A DNA stretch of 64,000 nt, from NCBI GenBank assembly GCA_002205965.3, contig NADL03000613.1:310001-374000 (forward strand). Direction: 5' to 3'. A program made the translations under genes and the position numbers. The first letter of the stretch is position 1, and each line of letters starts with the position of its first letter. Below are positions 21,484-33,984 of this stretch, piece by piece. This DNA is from Kappaphycus alvarezii (Eukaryota; Rhodophyta; Florideophyceae; Gigartinales; Solieriaceae). The notes under the pieces were generated by a model. The model did no database searches. It saw only the letters and a program-made list of their open reading frames with translations, and had not been told where the DNA came from.

Positions 21484-21780
21484 CGAGCCGTGAAATCCGT
21501 TATTATTCTCTGCAAGATTGGGAGACCGATGCATTAGAGTTGCGGTACCCAACTCTATCCACATGCACAAATTACGAGTAACTCACATTGAAATCAGAGA
21601 ATTGTTACAAAAGACTACCGAAGTCTCCACCAAAACCGAATAAAACCACAATAGCAGACGAGACGACGCTAAAAAGCCGCGCAAGCGTAAAAAAGAAAGG
21701 AAAAACACAGAGAGCTAGTGTATAGGTAGTGTTGTCTGTGAGTGAATAAAGGTGCTTATGGTGAATAATTTAGACTACCA
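21484..21780 (-). repeat. LTR-like dispersed repeat, copy b
   Basis: The reverse complement of about 21484-21665 matches 7990-8155. The reverse-strand sequence continues upstream to a pyrimidine-rich stretch that may belong to the same LTR (to about 21780). After the shared terminus TTTCACGG the flank reads CTCGACGACGATTGG, which could be a primer binding site, but no coding region follows. Confidence 0.5.
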
Positions 21781-24700
21781 AAACCTCCTAAAGTCTAACG
21801 GGCAGCCTACATACCTAATTTTTCTTGCATTGGTACGACAAATTAAAAATGAGTTCTCGATTAGAGGCCGTAACGTTCACTCTGTCGACAAAAGTAATTA
21901 TTTGAAATAAATGCCTCTAATGAGAAAGGTGGCATTATTCACCTTCCCTGAGGTCGCTAACAAGCTAATTTGAGTTTATGGTGTTTTTCACTAGTTTATA
22001 AGTGATTTGCTCGTCGCATGAGATAGTTGGTGATCTCAACTGTTAATTGGACGCATTTGACAGCGAAAAATATGCTCAAAAAATTGTGTTTCTCGTCTTA
22101 CAGCATTGGGACTGTCGATAGTACACATTTGTTGACTTCCGGAAATACACACCTAGCCCTAGTCAAGGGGTTCGGTGGGTCGCTCTTGTAATGTTACAAG
22201 TTTACCTTCTATGAAAGGCCAAGATACAAGTACGAAAAAACGTCGAGTAAAATAGCATACAGTACCGTTTTTTTGAACAGTTGAAAAATTGAGGTGGTAA
22301 CACCCATTGTACGTCATCCATCTACAAATGGAGAAGTTTCTAATAGTTCAGATCCTGCAGTGGAATTTTGAGTTGCGCCTGGAAGTAGCAAGACGTAATT
22401 TTTTTCTTCAATTCTTGGTTTAATTGTCCAGGTTTAGTATTAATTGCTAAAGTAGAAAACCCAAAGGTTGTAAAGACGAAAAACCCAAATGAATGGTCGC
22501 ACGAAGTTTTTCGTCGTATAGTACTCACCGATAAGCAGATAGCACATTTTCGCTTAATCGAAGGTAGTACATAGAGCTATTTTTCCTTTAAAGGTGAAGA
22601 GCAGCAGCAAAAGAGGAGGCATCTAAGTGAATAAAGAAACTATTACCGCTATTTAGAGTAGCTTTTCATGATAACTCAGAACGAGTGCCTCATTCAAATA
22701 ATACGTTCATAATTTTGCTCGGTCGGTACTGTCTCCTGAAAGATAGATCTCCGACGCTGTAACCGCTCGGAAAATATTTACAAATCCGATTAAGAAGGAA
22801 TTTTACTCGAATTTCGTAGGTACTTTTATTTATTCTTATAGATGAAAATTGTGTACTGTTCTATCGTTCATACACAGAGTACTCCATCACTGTGGAACAG
22901 TTCAATGAAAGAACTCCTCAAGAAACAGCTTTTAAAACTAAATTAGTGTCGACCATTTGTAATTGTATTGTAATAATTTTTTGCGCACTTATGGGTCATC
23001 ATTGGTCATATTGGTCATCAAGTTCGAATTTTTGATATGATCAGAGTAGAAAAGCAGATAATAGTTTTGCAATTATAAAAATAACTTTATGATTTACAGA
23101 AATATTTTATTAAAGTACTTAACATGTGACGTTAGACAATTGGAAAACTACACAATGAGAAAAGGAGTTATAGAATATGATCTTTGAATGTGCAGAACAA
23201 GTGGTGATTAAGTAAGTGTATCAGAGTAAGTGTCAAATTTTAAAAATTGTCCAGAATTCCGTCTCAGTGGATAAAAAATAAGGGACACGAAATTAGATGG
23301 GTTTACGAAACACCAGGCTAAAATTCCAAAAATGTTCACATATAAATATTAATGATTCATTGCTGTCGTAGAATTTTAATGAAACTGTACCTTATACGAA
23401 AATTTAGGTTGAAATTGCTGAATTTATAACTAAAGACTGAAATAAAAGGTTTAGGGAGAAATTTTAACGGAGATAATTGTTTAATAAAGAACTTGGATGG
23501 GTATGGATGCCTATCTGAATAATTATTTCAGAAATCATTTTCTTCAGCTATAGCCATCTTGTAGAATTTGGATGAATAGTTTCTGTTTCACCGACTTCAT
23601 TTTAAGATAGAACCAGTCGATTACTAAGTACTAAATAGAATCAGGATATTGATTAGAATAATGTGTTGTCCGATCTCGTATCAGCGCCTTCGATATCTTA
23701 CGCGGTACAAAGTCCCACTTTTAGTACACAACCGTAAAGATTGAACTTAAAGCAACATCATTGATAGCTTTTACATCAAATATATTCTGCTATGATACTT
23801 TTACTTCTATTTACTCGTACAACCAACCAAGACTATACGAGTGTTATGCGGTCTTACGCAAATATAGGGACAAAAATGTAGTTATTCATCAAAAAAACTG
23901 TATTCGTTGCTGTGTAAAATTTACAATATACAGAATTTTAATCTTCTTCGTTTATCCTGAATTACACATTTATTTATTTAAAGAAACAGCGATTTAAGAA
24001 AAATTAACAAGAATATGATTTTTTCATACCATTTCGAAATTTTCCCTTTCACTCCACAATGATCTAAAGTGTAGCAGTAAGTATCTTTGGGAATAAATTA
24101 ACCTCTAAAGACGAATTTTTCCTTCTAAAGTATTATTAATTCCAACGAACAGTATCTAGAGAAATTCAAACAGTTCAATGGTTGCAAATTTAAACCATAT
24201 GTATTACGTTTTTCTTCTGTATTTACAGTTTTTTCTAGAAATTCAAGCGACGAAATACGCAGAGAGCCAGACATTTCAAAAAATACTCCATCTGAATAGA
24301 ACTATGAGAAAGTACTCGAAATCTTGATAAGAAGGCTAAGAAGTTTATTAGAAACGCTTTGAATGGGGCAATCACGAAAATGGACAAAATTTCTAAGGAT
24401 TGGAACTAAATTTTTCAAGAGGACCAGAGAATATGAAAATTTAACCCCGCCTTAATTTTTACCTGAGAAAAATGTGTGACATTAATCTATATATCCATAA
24501 TTTCATCGGTGATTACTGGAAAAATTAAAAAGTTAATCCTTTTCTGAAGATACTACAGAGAAAGTGATATCAATGGAGATATCAAAATGAGATACACGAA
24601 ATGGAAGAGGAAATATCTTCCTTTTCGATCTTTTTGAAAAGAAATTATAGGCTACCACTATTTCGATATATGAGAGAAAGTACACGTACCCATTTCAGCA

Positions 24701-26450
24701 GCTAGGAAAGAAATAAACATTTAATGGATGAAAGGAAGAAGTCAACAGAATCGAGGAACGTAAATAATTAAAATATATTACAAGGTTTGCGCAACTCCTT
24801 ACTTAGCGATTAATTACATCGTTGACCGTCTAAAATAATTCAAAAGGAAAATAATTAGAGCAAAAAGAGCTCAGTTTTTAGGTTATGAGTAGAAGCTTAT
24901 TTAAATGATATTTTTTGAAGGGAATACGACTTCTGAGAACGTTTCTTCCAGCTTTTTTTGAATTTCACCAAAAGATTGAATTCTCCATGCAACCGGTATT
25001 TATATTAACTTGATTACCTAGAAAATTCTTGTCCCTCACAGTAAAGGTGAGAAAATATTTTGAAAATATGCTTGCTACTAGAAATGGAAGTAAAACCTCA
25101 GTACATGAAGTTTTTATCCATGGTTAATGAAATGTTTCCTTGGAGAAGATCAAATATTGCCTTATTTCTCGGAAAAATCTGCTTCCGTCCAGCTTTACTA
25201 AATATAGTTACAAACCCATTCGTCATAAAAATGGTATTATAAGCAATGATTTTTCTCATGTCTCTTTTGCTCTCCCTTCTTAAATACGAAATTGTCCGGA
25301 AAAATTACTATTTTTCGGTTTTAAGTACATGATTCCAGATAGATCAATTCAGGAACTTTTCAATGAGGTAACTGGTATCCTTAGAGAACAATAAGGGATC
25401 TTTTCTAGTTTGGACGCCGTGGAAATTTCCATGTTCCGTTAAGATTTATTTCTCATCTTCGCCTCTCTATTGAGAAGATGCGACTGATTTGAACGGTATT
25501 AGATTTCCTGACGAAGAAAAGAGCGAAAAAGAGCGAAAAAGAGCTCAAATTCCAAACAATGAGATTGAGTTGATCCATCCGCCAATTGAGCAAGCAACAG
25601 ATTCTGTACCATGATGTTGGCTGAAATGAAAATTTTGAATTTGGTTACGAGATCTGATTTCTGAATTTGGGCAGAATAGCCAGCCTGCTTGATGCAAAAT
25701 CCCCCTTCTCTTGGATCATTGAATTCATGCTCATCTATAAAGTCTGAACGGGAAGAATTTTTCAGTTATATAAAATGATATGTAGTTCGATGGAAAACTT
25801 TCGGAAATTGACTTTTTTTATGAATAATGAAATAGATGATCTCATTTTCAAATTTATATATAATATAATGTAGGAAGATTATATCTTGCTTATCAGGCTT
25901 GGAAAGTATCTTTGTGGAAAGTTTAGCATGGCTCATTTCTTTGTTCTATAAGCTTTCAGAGGCAAATCAGCAAATTAAAAGATTCAGAGCTAACACTGAT
26001 ATCTCTAAATTCTACTTGTATATATGAAACGGCCAAAGGCATTACTGTCATGAAATCAAAATAATTTTAAGATCATATTTATGGCAAGCAAGGCATACGA
26101 AACTATCTAAGAGTCTCTGGTAGCTACTGGTGTTCGTTTAATGTTCCACGATATGTAAGAGAAACAGGACAGAATTTGGGGACCTCAGATGAAAAGAGAT
26201 ATTGAGAGCGTAAAGTAGTTCTCATTTTTTGAACTATAGGAATAGAGTTATAAAAAAGGGCATCAAGTTTCGATTCTAATAGTGTCAACCAATTGCAAAA
26301 TTTTCTAGCAACGAAGCACAGCGCCGGTGATTTCTACATGATTCATACTATAAATTTCTGTTGCAGCTATTTTTAATTCCTCTGCCTCGTTTTTAAAATT
26401 TTAATTAAGGCTAGATCCGTTTTAGACGTTCGAATCGGTATGAAAAATTT
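21781..26450. other. AT-rich spacer without recognisable genes
   Basis: There are no ORFs above about 80 codons and none with protein-like composition. A short tandem GAGCGAAAAA occurs near 25521-25545. I see nothing else that I can name. Confidence 0.45.
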
Positions 26451-26459
26451 AACGATATT

Positions 26460-29400
26460 TTATGACATATTGCATGCCGAAAACTTTCACTACAATATTC
26501 ATTCTATAAACTCAAAATAAATTTAAATTTCTGGGGAAATAGATGAAATTTACATTCACGTAGTGAGCCTAAACTACTCACAAGATTCCGGCAGTTCACA
26601 TAGATATTCTAAGAATAACTATGCGTACAGAGCCGTACAAAGTCGCAGTTTGAAAAGAATAATTGATCGGGAACGGCGGTAATGAAGCTCTAGTGTAGCC
26701 CTGTAACATTATTCTGCCAAACAGGTCGCATTCGAAGCAGTAGAGAAAAATAACATACTGTACCTAACTATCAGTGCTAACTCAAATGTTTCGAACTGTT
26801 TTAATTGTCAAGAACGAATTTCATTCCCACATGCACCCTGTCAGACTGCCAACTATTTATTTAAATGTATGATTCAGACTCAATTGTATATCGCGACTGA
26901 GGTAATACCATGCGTGGGACTAAGCGGCCCGTGCTCGATTACATCACTCTCGAAATTTCCAATATATTCTCTAAAGAGAGCAAATTTTCTATCGCTACAA
27001 GAAAAAGTACAGTTCTATTAATTCTCCCTGTTCCATTATTAAAGGGTACTCGCAAAAGGAAATTCATGAAACCTACCTTTTCACATTTATTTTAATTCGA
27101 TGAAATAATTTCGATTCGCGTCCATATCCTCCTTAACAATGTGTCCAATTAGATAGATATCCTGCAAGTACTAGGAGGCTCTGGTCAGAGACCAGTTAAA
27201 ATAATCTAAAATTATGGAAGAAAAGACCTTTGGCAGAATGACGCTTGATATTTTTGGAACAGGGTAACCAAACCACTCCATTCACCACTCCTTTCAATAA
27301 TAGAAAAATAGAAAGAGAAATTTCATCTCGATAGTCTGCTTGTAATTCTAAGCTGTAGTGATAAGTTTCTGGTAGAGATAACCGAGGATCTTAGCATCTT
27401 TCGGGAACGACAACAAACATTTCTGACACCTGTACGGAAAGAATAGGTTTGAAAACGATTCTGTTGTTTCTATTAATATTTTTTCCTAAGCTGCAAAAGG
27501 GTTTCATAGTAGCTGTTTAGTTATGCAAATGTGTCTCCAAAGCTTTTCTGGTCATCATAAAATCTTTAAAGCCCGATACTGTTCTCTAATTAGCGAAATT
27601 ATGGATTCAGGAGTTCCTTTTCGATAGTTTTATTTTCCTGTTCCACAATCCATAACCACTTGAAGAATTTCTGCAGTGAAAGAGAGCTCAAAAAGTACCC
27701 CCGCGCCAATTATCATGACCTTAAAAGCCTGAATTAAAGGAGAAGATTTATTTTTCAGATGTCAATAAGAAATTATCTTGATATTCTTTGCTGCAGATTT
27801 AAGGCATTTGGACGTGCATAATGAAATGCTTTTTACTCTCCGCAAGATTCACATGTTTTTATGTATTATTCTTGTAGCAGTTGCTTAGTAAAATCTCGAA
27901 AGGAGGAAATTATGCATGCTGGAGTATTTCTTTTGAATGATTAATTAAATATTAGTATATGTAATCTGAAAAGTAGGTCATTGAGCATCAAGACATAAAT
28001 TCTAATAGATGTATATTGTTTCGTAATTTGATATAAAAATATACGGAAATTTGGTAAAGTTTTTCAATCTATACACATAATAAGCTCGCTTCTAAAAAAA
28101 GAACAAGAATCACAACCCAGATATAATATATGAAAATAGTTAAATTGTCATGTTTTCAAATAATATATAATTTATTAAAATAGAAGTCTCCATATCTGGG
28201 TAACTGAAACTCATAAGTGATTCAAGAAAACATACCAGACCAACTTGCAATTTTCAAAAATAAACAAATACAATTTTTACTTATTAATTCCTGGAGAAAA
28301 TAATTGAAAAACTTACTGACTAATTTCTCTTATTGAATTTAAATTTAATTTAATTTAATGTACAGAGGTGAAGTACGAAATAAGATATTCTGCAGCAAAA
28401 CTATTTTAGTATATCCAGTGACTATTTATTGAGAATATATTTTGTTGAAAGAAATGTTTTAGTAATTTTTCGGTACTCTTTGTGTCAAAATGGAAGACAT
28501 TTTTCAAAAAAGTAAATACTTTATTATAGAAAAATTTTTATAAAAACATAAAGGGAGAATTTCTCAATATGAGAAAAATTGTGAACAAATTTGTAAAAAA
28601 GTCTGCAGAAAACGATACAGTGAAGAAAAATCCAATACAGCGAAAAGAATATAAATTTAATTGATAAAATGTTTAAATTGCGTAAAGTTATTGAAATTAA
28701 AAGTCTTTCCATAATTGATGGACAAAAAGAATGGTATTTTTCTATAGCTATGAATTCATTGCAATATTTCACGCATAAAATTATTTATATAAAAAAATTG
28801 ATGGCCACAAATTGAATCATTTCTTTTCTTTTATTTCTAGCGCTTCTACTGGAATGAAGTTGCTTTTTTCTTAGTTAAAATCTGAAAAATCAACTTTCAT
28901 ACTGCTCAAAGTATTAGACTACAAATATGTGTGACATCATTAAATTTTTTATTGAATTTTGATTAAAATCAATATTACAGCTACATTTAGATAAAGTATA
29001 TTGTACATTATTTACTTCAAATAATTACTTAATTTCTAATTTTTAGAATTTTCATAGATATATATTTATACGTAGAGAAATAAATAAAAATAGATCTGTA
29101 ATTAGTATGGACTAGATCAGTATGACCTTTACCCAGTGAAGTATGCAAGGATACAGTTTATGGTTATCTTTAAATTTTTGAAATCTTCCCTTGAACAAGT
29201 ACAAAAAATATACAGATCTACTAATTGAATAAACACGTGATACAGGAGAATTATTGAAATAAGTACGGCTCTTTTGAATCATAGTCGAGGTGAGTATTGG
29301 ATTTTGTATCTTATGAAATCTTGTTAACTTCGGGGTATTTATACCTCCGTTTCACCAAAACCACCAAAATTAAGTTTGAGCCACTTCAATTAATAATTTT

Positions 29401-30700
29401 TTTGAAAATATTTGAGTGTATCTGCGCAATTTTTTTGGTGCTTAAAAGTTCTGGTGGCCTTCAATTCCAAAAATCTTTCATGTTGCATAGTTTGAAATGC
29501 TTTCCGCTTTTTTGAGTGATTATCAGCATAAAATGTCATTTTTTTAAAGTAATAAGCAATAAACTAATAGCGAGTTTTCCAAAACACACCGGAATTTACA
29601 AAGGAACTGTAAAATTTTTCATTTTTCAAAATAGATATAAAAGCCCAAGATATAATGATCTTTTTTTGAATTCAAGAATTTTTTTCTGATATCTTCATAT
29701 ACATTGATAATTTTAAACCCTTGTTCTCGGTATGAGAATTTTATAAGTTAAATAAGCGTATGTTTATTTTCATTTCTAAAACTGGGAGGGGTATTTTCAC
29801 GGAATCTTAGAATAAGAAAATCGTTGTTCTCAAATTTATGAAAACGCAAATGCTCATTCAAAGCCTCGTTTGCTTGATAAATGGCAGTGTGTTTTTTCAT
29901 CATTGACCTAGACATGATAAATTTGAAGGTCGAAATCTGAAACAATGATCAAATATCAACTTCTATTGTCAATGACTTTTCGGTTCGACTTTTTAAATGA
30001 TTATCGTTTGGGAAAGTACGAAAATTAAATACTTACAATTACTTCTGAGATATAAATGTTATTTGTAGGTGAAAAAGAGGAATTCATAAATGTTTTTTCA
30101 TATCTGTAAGCTTTTTTCACTTTTTAGCACGTTCCAGTCCCAAATTGATTAAATTTAGTCAATAAGTCATGAAGGTGCTGTGGAAAAGTTTTAATGAGCC
30201 CTCGAAAAAGTTAAAATCCAACATATGTATATTATCAGGAAATTATTCAGCATTTTTAAAAAACTTTTCGTGCTTTATTTATAAATAATTACATGTTTCT
30301 GTTCGTGAAAATGGGACATGAAACCTTAAATTTTATGTCTAATTAAGTAATTATAACAGTAGAATACCAATTATGAACAAATTAAGTGTATCGTCATTTA
30401 AAAAAATAATAAATAAATAATAAAAATAAATAATAAAATAAACCTAGAAAATAATATGACTCATTCAATTATGCTTACGTCTCTAACAGATAATACATAT
30501 GAATATTTAACTCAATACCAAATAATCAGAGAAATTTTCTTCGGTAATTTAATCTGAATTTAATTAATGGAGTAAATAAAACTTTTTTGCAGCACTTCCG
30601 CATAAATTTCCCAGTCCCAAACGGATCAAGAAATATTTTCCGTTTTAATATTTATTTCCACTCTTTACTAACCTTTTAATCTCTGAAAAATGTGAGATTT
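26460..30700 (+). repeat. Segmental duplication, copy 2 (AT-rich)
   Basis: Same-orientation partner of 1-5190. Copy 2 lacks the insertions at about 155-828 and 4632-5094 of copy 1, but has its own extra sequence at about 28317-28415 and a length difference at about 29100-29390. It ends near 30700, immediately before the A-tailed repeat. A frame broken relative to 3616-3951 remains at 29748-29930 (minus). Confidence 0.8.
29600..29915 (-). pseudogene. Broken copy of the hypothetical ORF at 3616-3951
   Basis: It shares the start (MSRS, KHTAI, RFHKFE, RFRENTP, SFRNENK) with the copy-1 ORF. A TAA just after residue 55 and later frame changes interrupt it, while amino acid similarity resumes (EQG-K-I-VYED-RK). 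Function is unknown. Confidence 0.4.
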
Positions 30701-30756
30701 TGTTATGTGGCTCATAGTGGCCGGTGTCCTGTGGCCACAAATTTGGGATACGGGAG

Positions 30757-30778
30757 CCATGTACAGTACTGTGCATGG
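30757..30778. repeat. 22 bp near-perfect palindrome
   Basis: CCATGTACAGTACTGTGCATGG reads the same on both strands except for one symmetrical pair of positions. It contains the TACAGTACTG core that recurs through the 34-44 kb spacers, and lies just left of the A-tailed repeat. Confidence 0.8.
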
Positions 30779-30804
30779 ATCTGAGCCACAAATGGCGTGC
30801 ACTG

Positions 30805-31316
30805 CACAACAGTACAGTAGAGGCGCCTCAAAACAGGCGAATAGGGGGGTCTAAGGGCTACTTTTATGTTTTACTACGAATTTAGTAGCAATTTGTGCGT
30901 TTTAGTAATTTGCGAATCTCTATATAAAGGCTGTTCGACTGGGGTGTCAGCCTCGACCGACAACAAAAAGCCACACCAAAAGCCAAACCCCCACACCCCA
31001 AGCCCAAACCACCCAAAGCCAACACCAAAAAAAAAGCCTCACCAAAACCAAAGCAACCAACACCAACACTCCAAAAACACCAACACACCAACACCACGTT
31101 GCCATGTCCTGTCTTCTGTCCTCAAAGCAGTGGCGTCCCTTTTCTCCTTGGACTTACGGTGTGCATACCGAAGTTTAAGGGGGCAATACCATTATACTGC
31201 AGGTGTCTGTTGTCTCTTTGGACTTTCGGTGCTTAGCTCGAAGTTCAAGGGGCAATACCCTCAGTGACTGCTAAAATTTAAACCCTGAGCTAAAAAAATA
31301 AAGAAAGAAAAACAAA

Positions 31317-31349
<33 letters not shown>

Positions 31350-31480
31350 GAAAACACAGAAAAAAAGAAAAGAAGAGAAAAATAAAACAAGGAAAAAATT
31401 AAAATTAGAAGCCCTTAAATAGAGGTGCGAAAAAAAAAACAGAACCCCTTCCAGTGCCTAACAGAAAAAAACACTATTAC
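30805..31480 (+). mobile_element. Unclassified A-tailed repeat, copy A
   Basis: Homologous to the reverse complement of 43838-44428. Conserved blocks in order: AACAGTACAGTAG, CGCCTCAAAACAGG, AATAGGGGG, a 50-60 bp block ending GAATCTCTAT, a C/A-rich tract (30961-31098), GTCCTGTCTTCTGTCCTC AAAGCAGTGGC, TGCTTAGCTCGAAGTTCAA, CAATACCCTCAGTGACTGC, an A-rich run of about 170 bp and a terminal CAGAACCCCTTCCAGTGCC. Copy A has an internal ~60 bp partial duplication (two GGACTT..CGGTG ... GGCAATACC units, 31147-31258). A 133-codon ORF (30866-31267) is shared only in part and is low complexity, so I do not call it a gene. Confidence 0.7.
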
Positions 31481-31935
31481 ATTTTAAGTTCAATACCTTG
31501 TATTTCCATCAATTTAGACATGAAGATTACTATTTAGAATACTGTAGTCGAAAACTTTTGAAATATTTAATATTTAAGAAGTGAAAGCAATTTTTCAGTT
31601 TTACCTACAAGGTAAAATTATCTCTTCGACTCGTTCTCATATATTCTAACTATAGCTTGAATAGTTCATGGAGCTCACTAGACCATTCTATCAAAGAGGG
31701 GGGGACATTCGAAAGAGCCAATACTATTGTAGAAACAAGGCCAGTTTCATGAAATAAAGAAATATTTAAGTAATGACCCATAATAATGCGAAAGACAGCC
31801 ACAAGTCTGTATGATGACAAGAATACAGTAATTCTGGGCGCCAGATTTAAAAGTGCGAAATAGGTCAGTTATTAAACTGTAAAATCAAAAAGCCACTCGT
31901 TTTGGTAGTGACCAAGTCATTACATAAAAACCCAA
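31481..31935. other. AT-rich spacer
   Basis: I see no gene or repeat here. It separates the A-tailed repeat from the hairpin that precedes the second transposase. Confidence 0.5.
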
Positions 31936-31940
31936 TCTTC

Positions 31941-31979
31941 GGGACTTGATGCAGATTTGAGGGGCCTGCATCAAGTCCC
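31941..31979. repeat. Perfect 14 bp inverted repeat upstream of the transposase
   Basis: GGGACTTGATGCAG (31941-31954) and CTGCATCAAGTCCC (31966-31979) pair perfectly around an 11 nt loop, 29 bp before the transposase ATG. Could be a regulatory hairpin or foldback; it could also be a piece of the transposon's sub-terminal sequence. Confidence 0.85.
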
Positions 31980-32008
31980 TTGCCCCAAAACCCGACCCAG
32001 AGAGTACC

Positions 32009-33317
32009 ATGGCCCCTACCCCATCCCAGCATCACACCTCCACCCACCAGATCCCCCTTCCTTCGCCAACTCAAGCCACAAATGCCCTTCAGATCCTCGC
32101 TGATGTGGCCTATGAGCGCAACTACGAACTAAACGAGTTCGACGATGACGACGCAGACAGTACCGACAACGAATCGGACTCTCCCTGCCCTATATTTTAT
32201 GTGTTTTACGAATCTAGGGGGTCCAAAGCGATCCATTACTTAACGAATTTCGATGCTGTTCAGTTTCAGACCGTTTGGAACAGCCTTTCCGATTTTATTA
32301 ATGAGTTGTACAATTTAGGTCCAGGTCGTAAGTCTCAGCACACTGGAAGGACATGTTGCTCATGATGTTCACCGTACTGAAACATGGAGGGAGCTGGGAC
32401 ATGTTGGCAAAGGTGTTCAATTTAAAAGGCCCTTCCTTTGAAAGGATGATGATGAAGTTCATGAACATGTTAAGCAAGCGGCTACATGAAGCGCTAGTTG
32501 TACAAAACGCTACGATTTTTCGTACAACACGCTCATAAAAGATGGTAAACGGTTCCGTCATTTTCCGGTCGCAAGATATGTCACAGATGTTACTTTCCAG
32601 CAAGCGAACAGGCCGAGCGGGAACATGCAGAAGGGGAAGGCTTACTATAGCGGCAAGCACAAGTTGTATGGTTTCAAGGTTGAGGTTAGTGTTTTACGGA
32701 ATAGACTAGCTCTAAACTGCTCCCGTCACTACCTGGGTCAGTGTCGGATCTAGAGATATCTCAGCGTAATTTAGATTTTCATAAGGAAGTGTTGAGGAAG
32801 AGTAACATTGATGGCTATATCCCTGACATTGGAGTGCCCTGTGACAAGTTCCCTGATGAATGGGGAGTGTTGATGGACAAAAGATTACCAAGGCGCTGGG
32901 GAATCTGTACGGGCTATTATTCCAAAGAAGAAGCCGAAGAATGGCGTGTTATCGAGGGAGGAGGAAACGGGAAATAAGAAGATTTCGTCGGATCGCGTAA
33001 TAGGGGAGAACTTTTTCGGTCGCATGTGTTTGCTTTGGAACATAATTGGGAGCAAGTGGAGATGGAGAAAGGAGAGGTATGATCCTTTTTTTCAAATTTG
33101 TGTTGCTCTCACCAATGTTCATATACAGATGGATACTCTCAGAAATGAGGATGCGAGTCACCATAGACGTTTCAAAAAACGGCTTTTTTCGATAGGTGAT
33201 GAGGTTTGCAAGAAAAGACAGCGCATACAGGAGCGGTACCGCACGAAGCGCCGTCGCCGTATTGATTTACAGTTCCGTGCTGTCGAAATCAGTGACCGTG
33301 AGATTGAATTTGAGTAG
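32009..33317 (+). pseudogene. DDE transposase of a second, distinct Harbinger/IS5-like element
   Basis: The start ATG at 32009 sits in a good context (ACCATGG). The N-terminus is acidic (FDDDDADSTDNESD), then LTNFDAVQFQTVWNSLSDFI, a frame change, VLKHGGSWDMLAKVFNLKG, a frame change, YVTDVTFQQA with the likely first Asp, the block GKHKLYGFKVEVSVL, SVSDLEI, WGVLMDKRLP (second Asp; the usual DKGY is altered), SSDRVIGENFFGRM with the Glu, KWRW and ALTNVHI. It ends with a basic tail at 33317. Four frame changes and a TAG near 32751 inactivate it. The signature (DVTFQQ, GKHKLYG, SDR-x-x-x-ENFFGRM) differs from the minus-strand transposase at 17876-19226, so this is another family. No Myb-like partner is present. 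Confidence 0.75.
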
Positions 33318-33431
33318 TTATTCAAATAAATTTTAATTATTTCGTCATTAATATTTGCCTGTGTCAATTCAAGGATACGTTTTATTTCTAAAATATTAAG
33401 CACTAAAAGCAGTAAATTTTGGTGTTCGTAA

Positions 33432-33537
33432 GAGACATATGGGGAGTACAGTTCAATGTCTCAACCCTTATAAGGCTTGAACTGTACTCCCCATATGTCT
33501 CAAGCCTTATCAGGCTTGAACTGTACTCCCACATGTC
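33432..33537. repeat. 25 bp perfect foldback plus a third direct copy of the arm
   Basis: GAGACATATGGGGAGTACAG TTCAA (33432-33456) is the exact reverse complement of 33477-33501, with a 20 nt loop. The second arm is then repeated directly, with one change, at 33513-33537, so that a 40 bp unit AGGCTTGAACTGTACTCCCC.. occurs twice. It starts about 115 bp after the transposase stop and could be the foldback end of that transposon. Confidence 0.85.
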
Positions 33538-33732
33538 GATAGTTTTGCACTTATTAGGTCATTGCGTATTTACGTATTCTTTGGAGCAGAGACCTACTGT
33601 TAATAATATCCTAGGTAATGATTTCTCTCTGGATGATAAGATAAGCGATACATGTAAGTGTACAGTTACTGGTACTATTGATTCTAGTAGAGTTTACAAG
33701 TACTGTGTACCATGATTCTCAACAATCAGGCT

Positions 33733-33970
33733 TTGTCGTGCCACTCTTGCCCGCGCCTCTTGCTGCACCCGTTTGTGGCGGATTGGAACCTTTTGATGTG
33801 TTCAAAAACCTGAACCATACAGGTAGTGAGTTACACTAAAAGACTAGGAACGTCTCCAGGCGACGGCTGAACCATCACCCACTCCATATAAGACAAAGGG
33901 GGGACCTACAGAAAATCCACCATCTAAGTACCAGATCCAGAGAGTTTGAAAAACTTCTCGACCTTTCGAA
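33733..33970 (-). pseudogene. LINE reverse transcriptase fragment, minus strand
   Basis: Reverse-strand translation contains WYLDGGFSVGPPF (RT catalytic box with one Asp changed, codons near 33917-33931), and after a deletion KRVQQEARARVARQ, which matches the post-RT region of the LINE at 34690-34740. It forms an imperfect inverted repeat with 33985-34085: about 41 bp of 33733-33773 pairs with 34023-34068. Confidence 0.6.
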
Positions 33971-33984
33971 CCTTGACCATCCTA

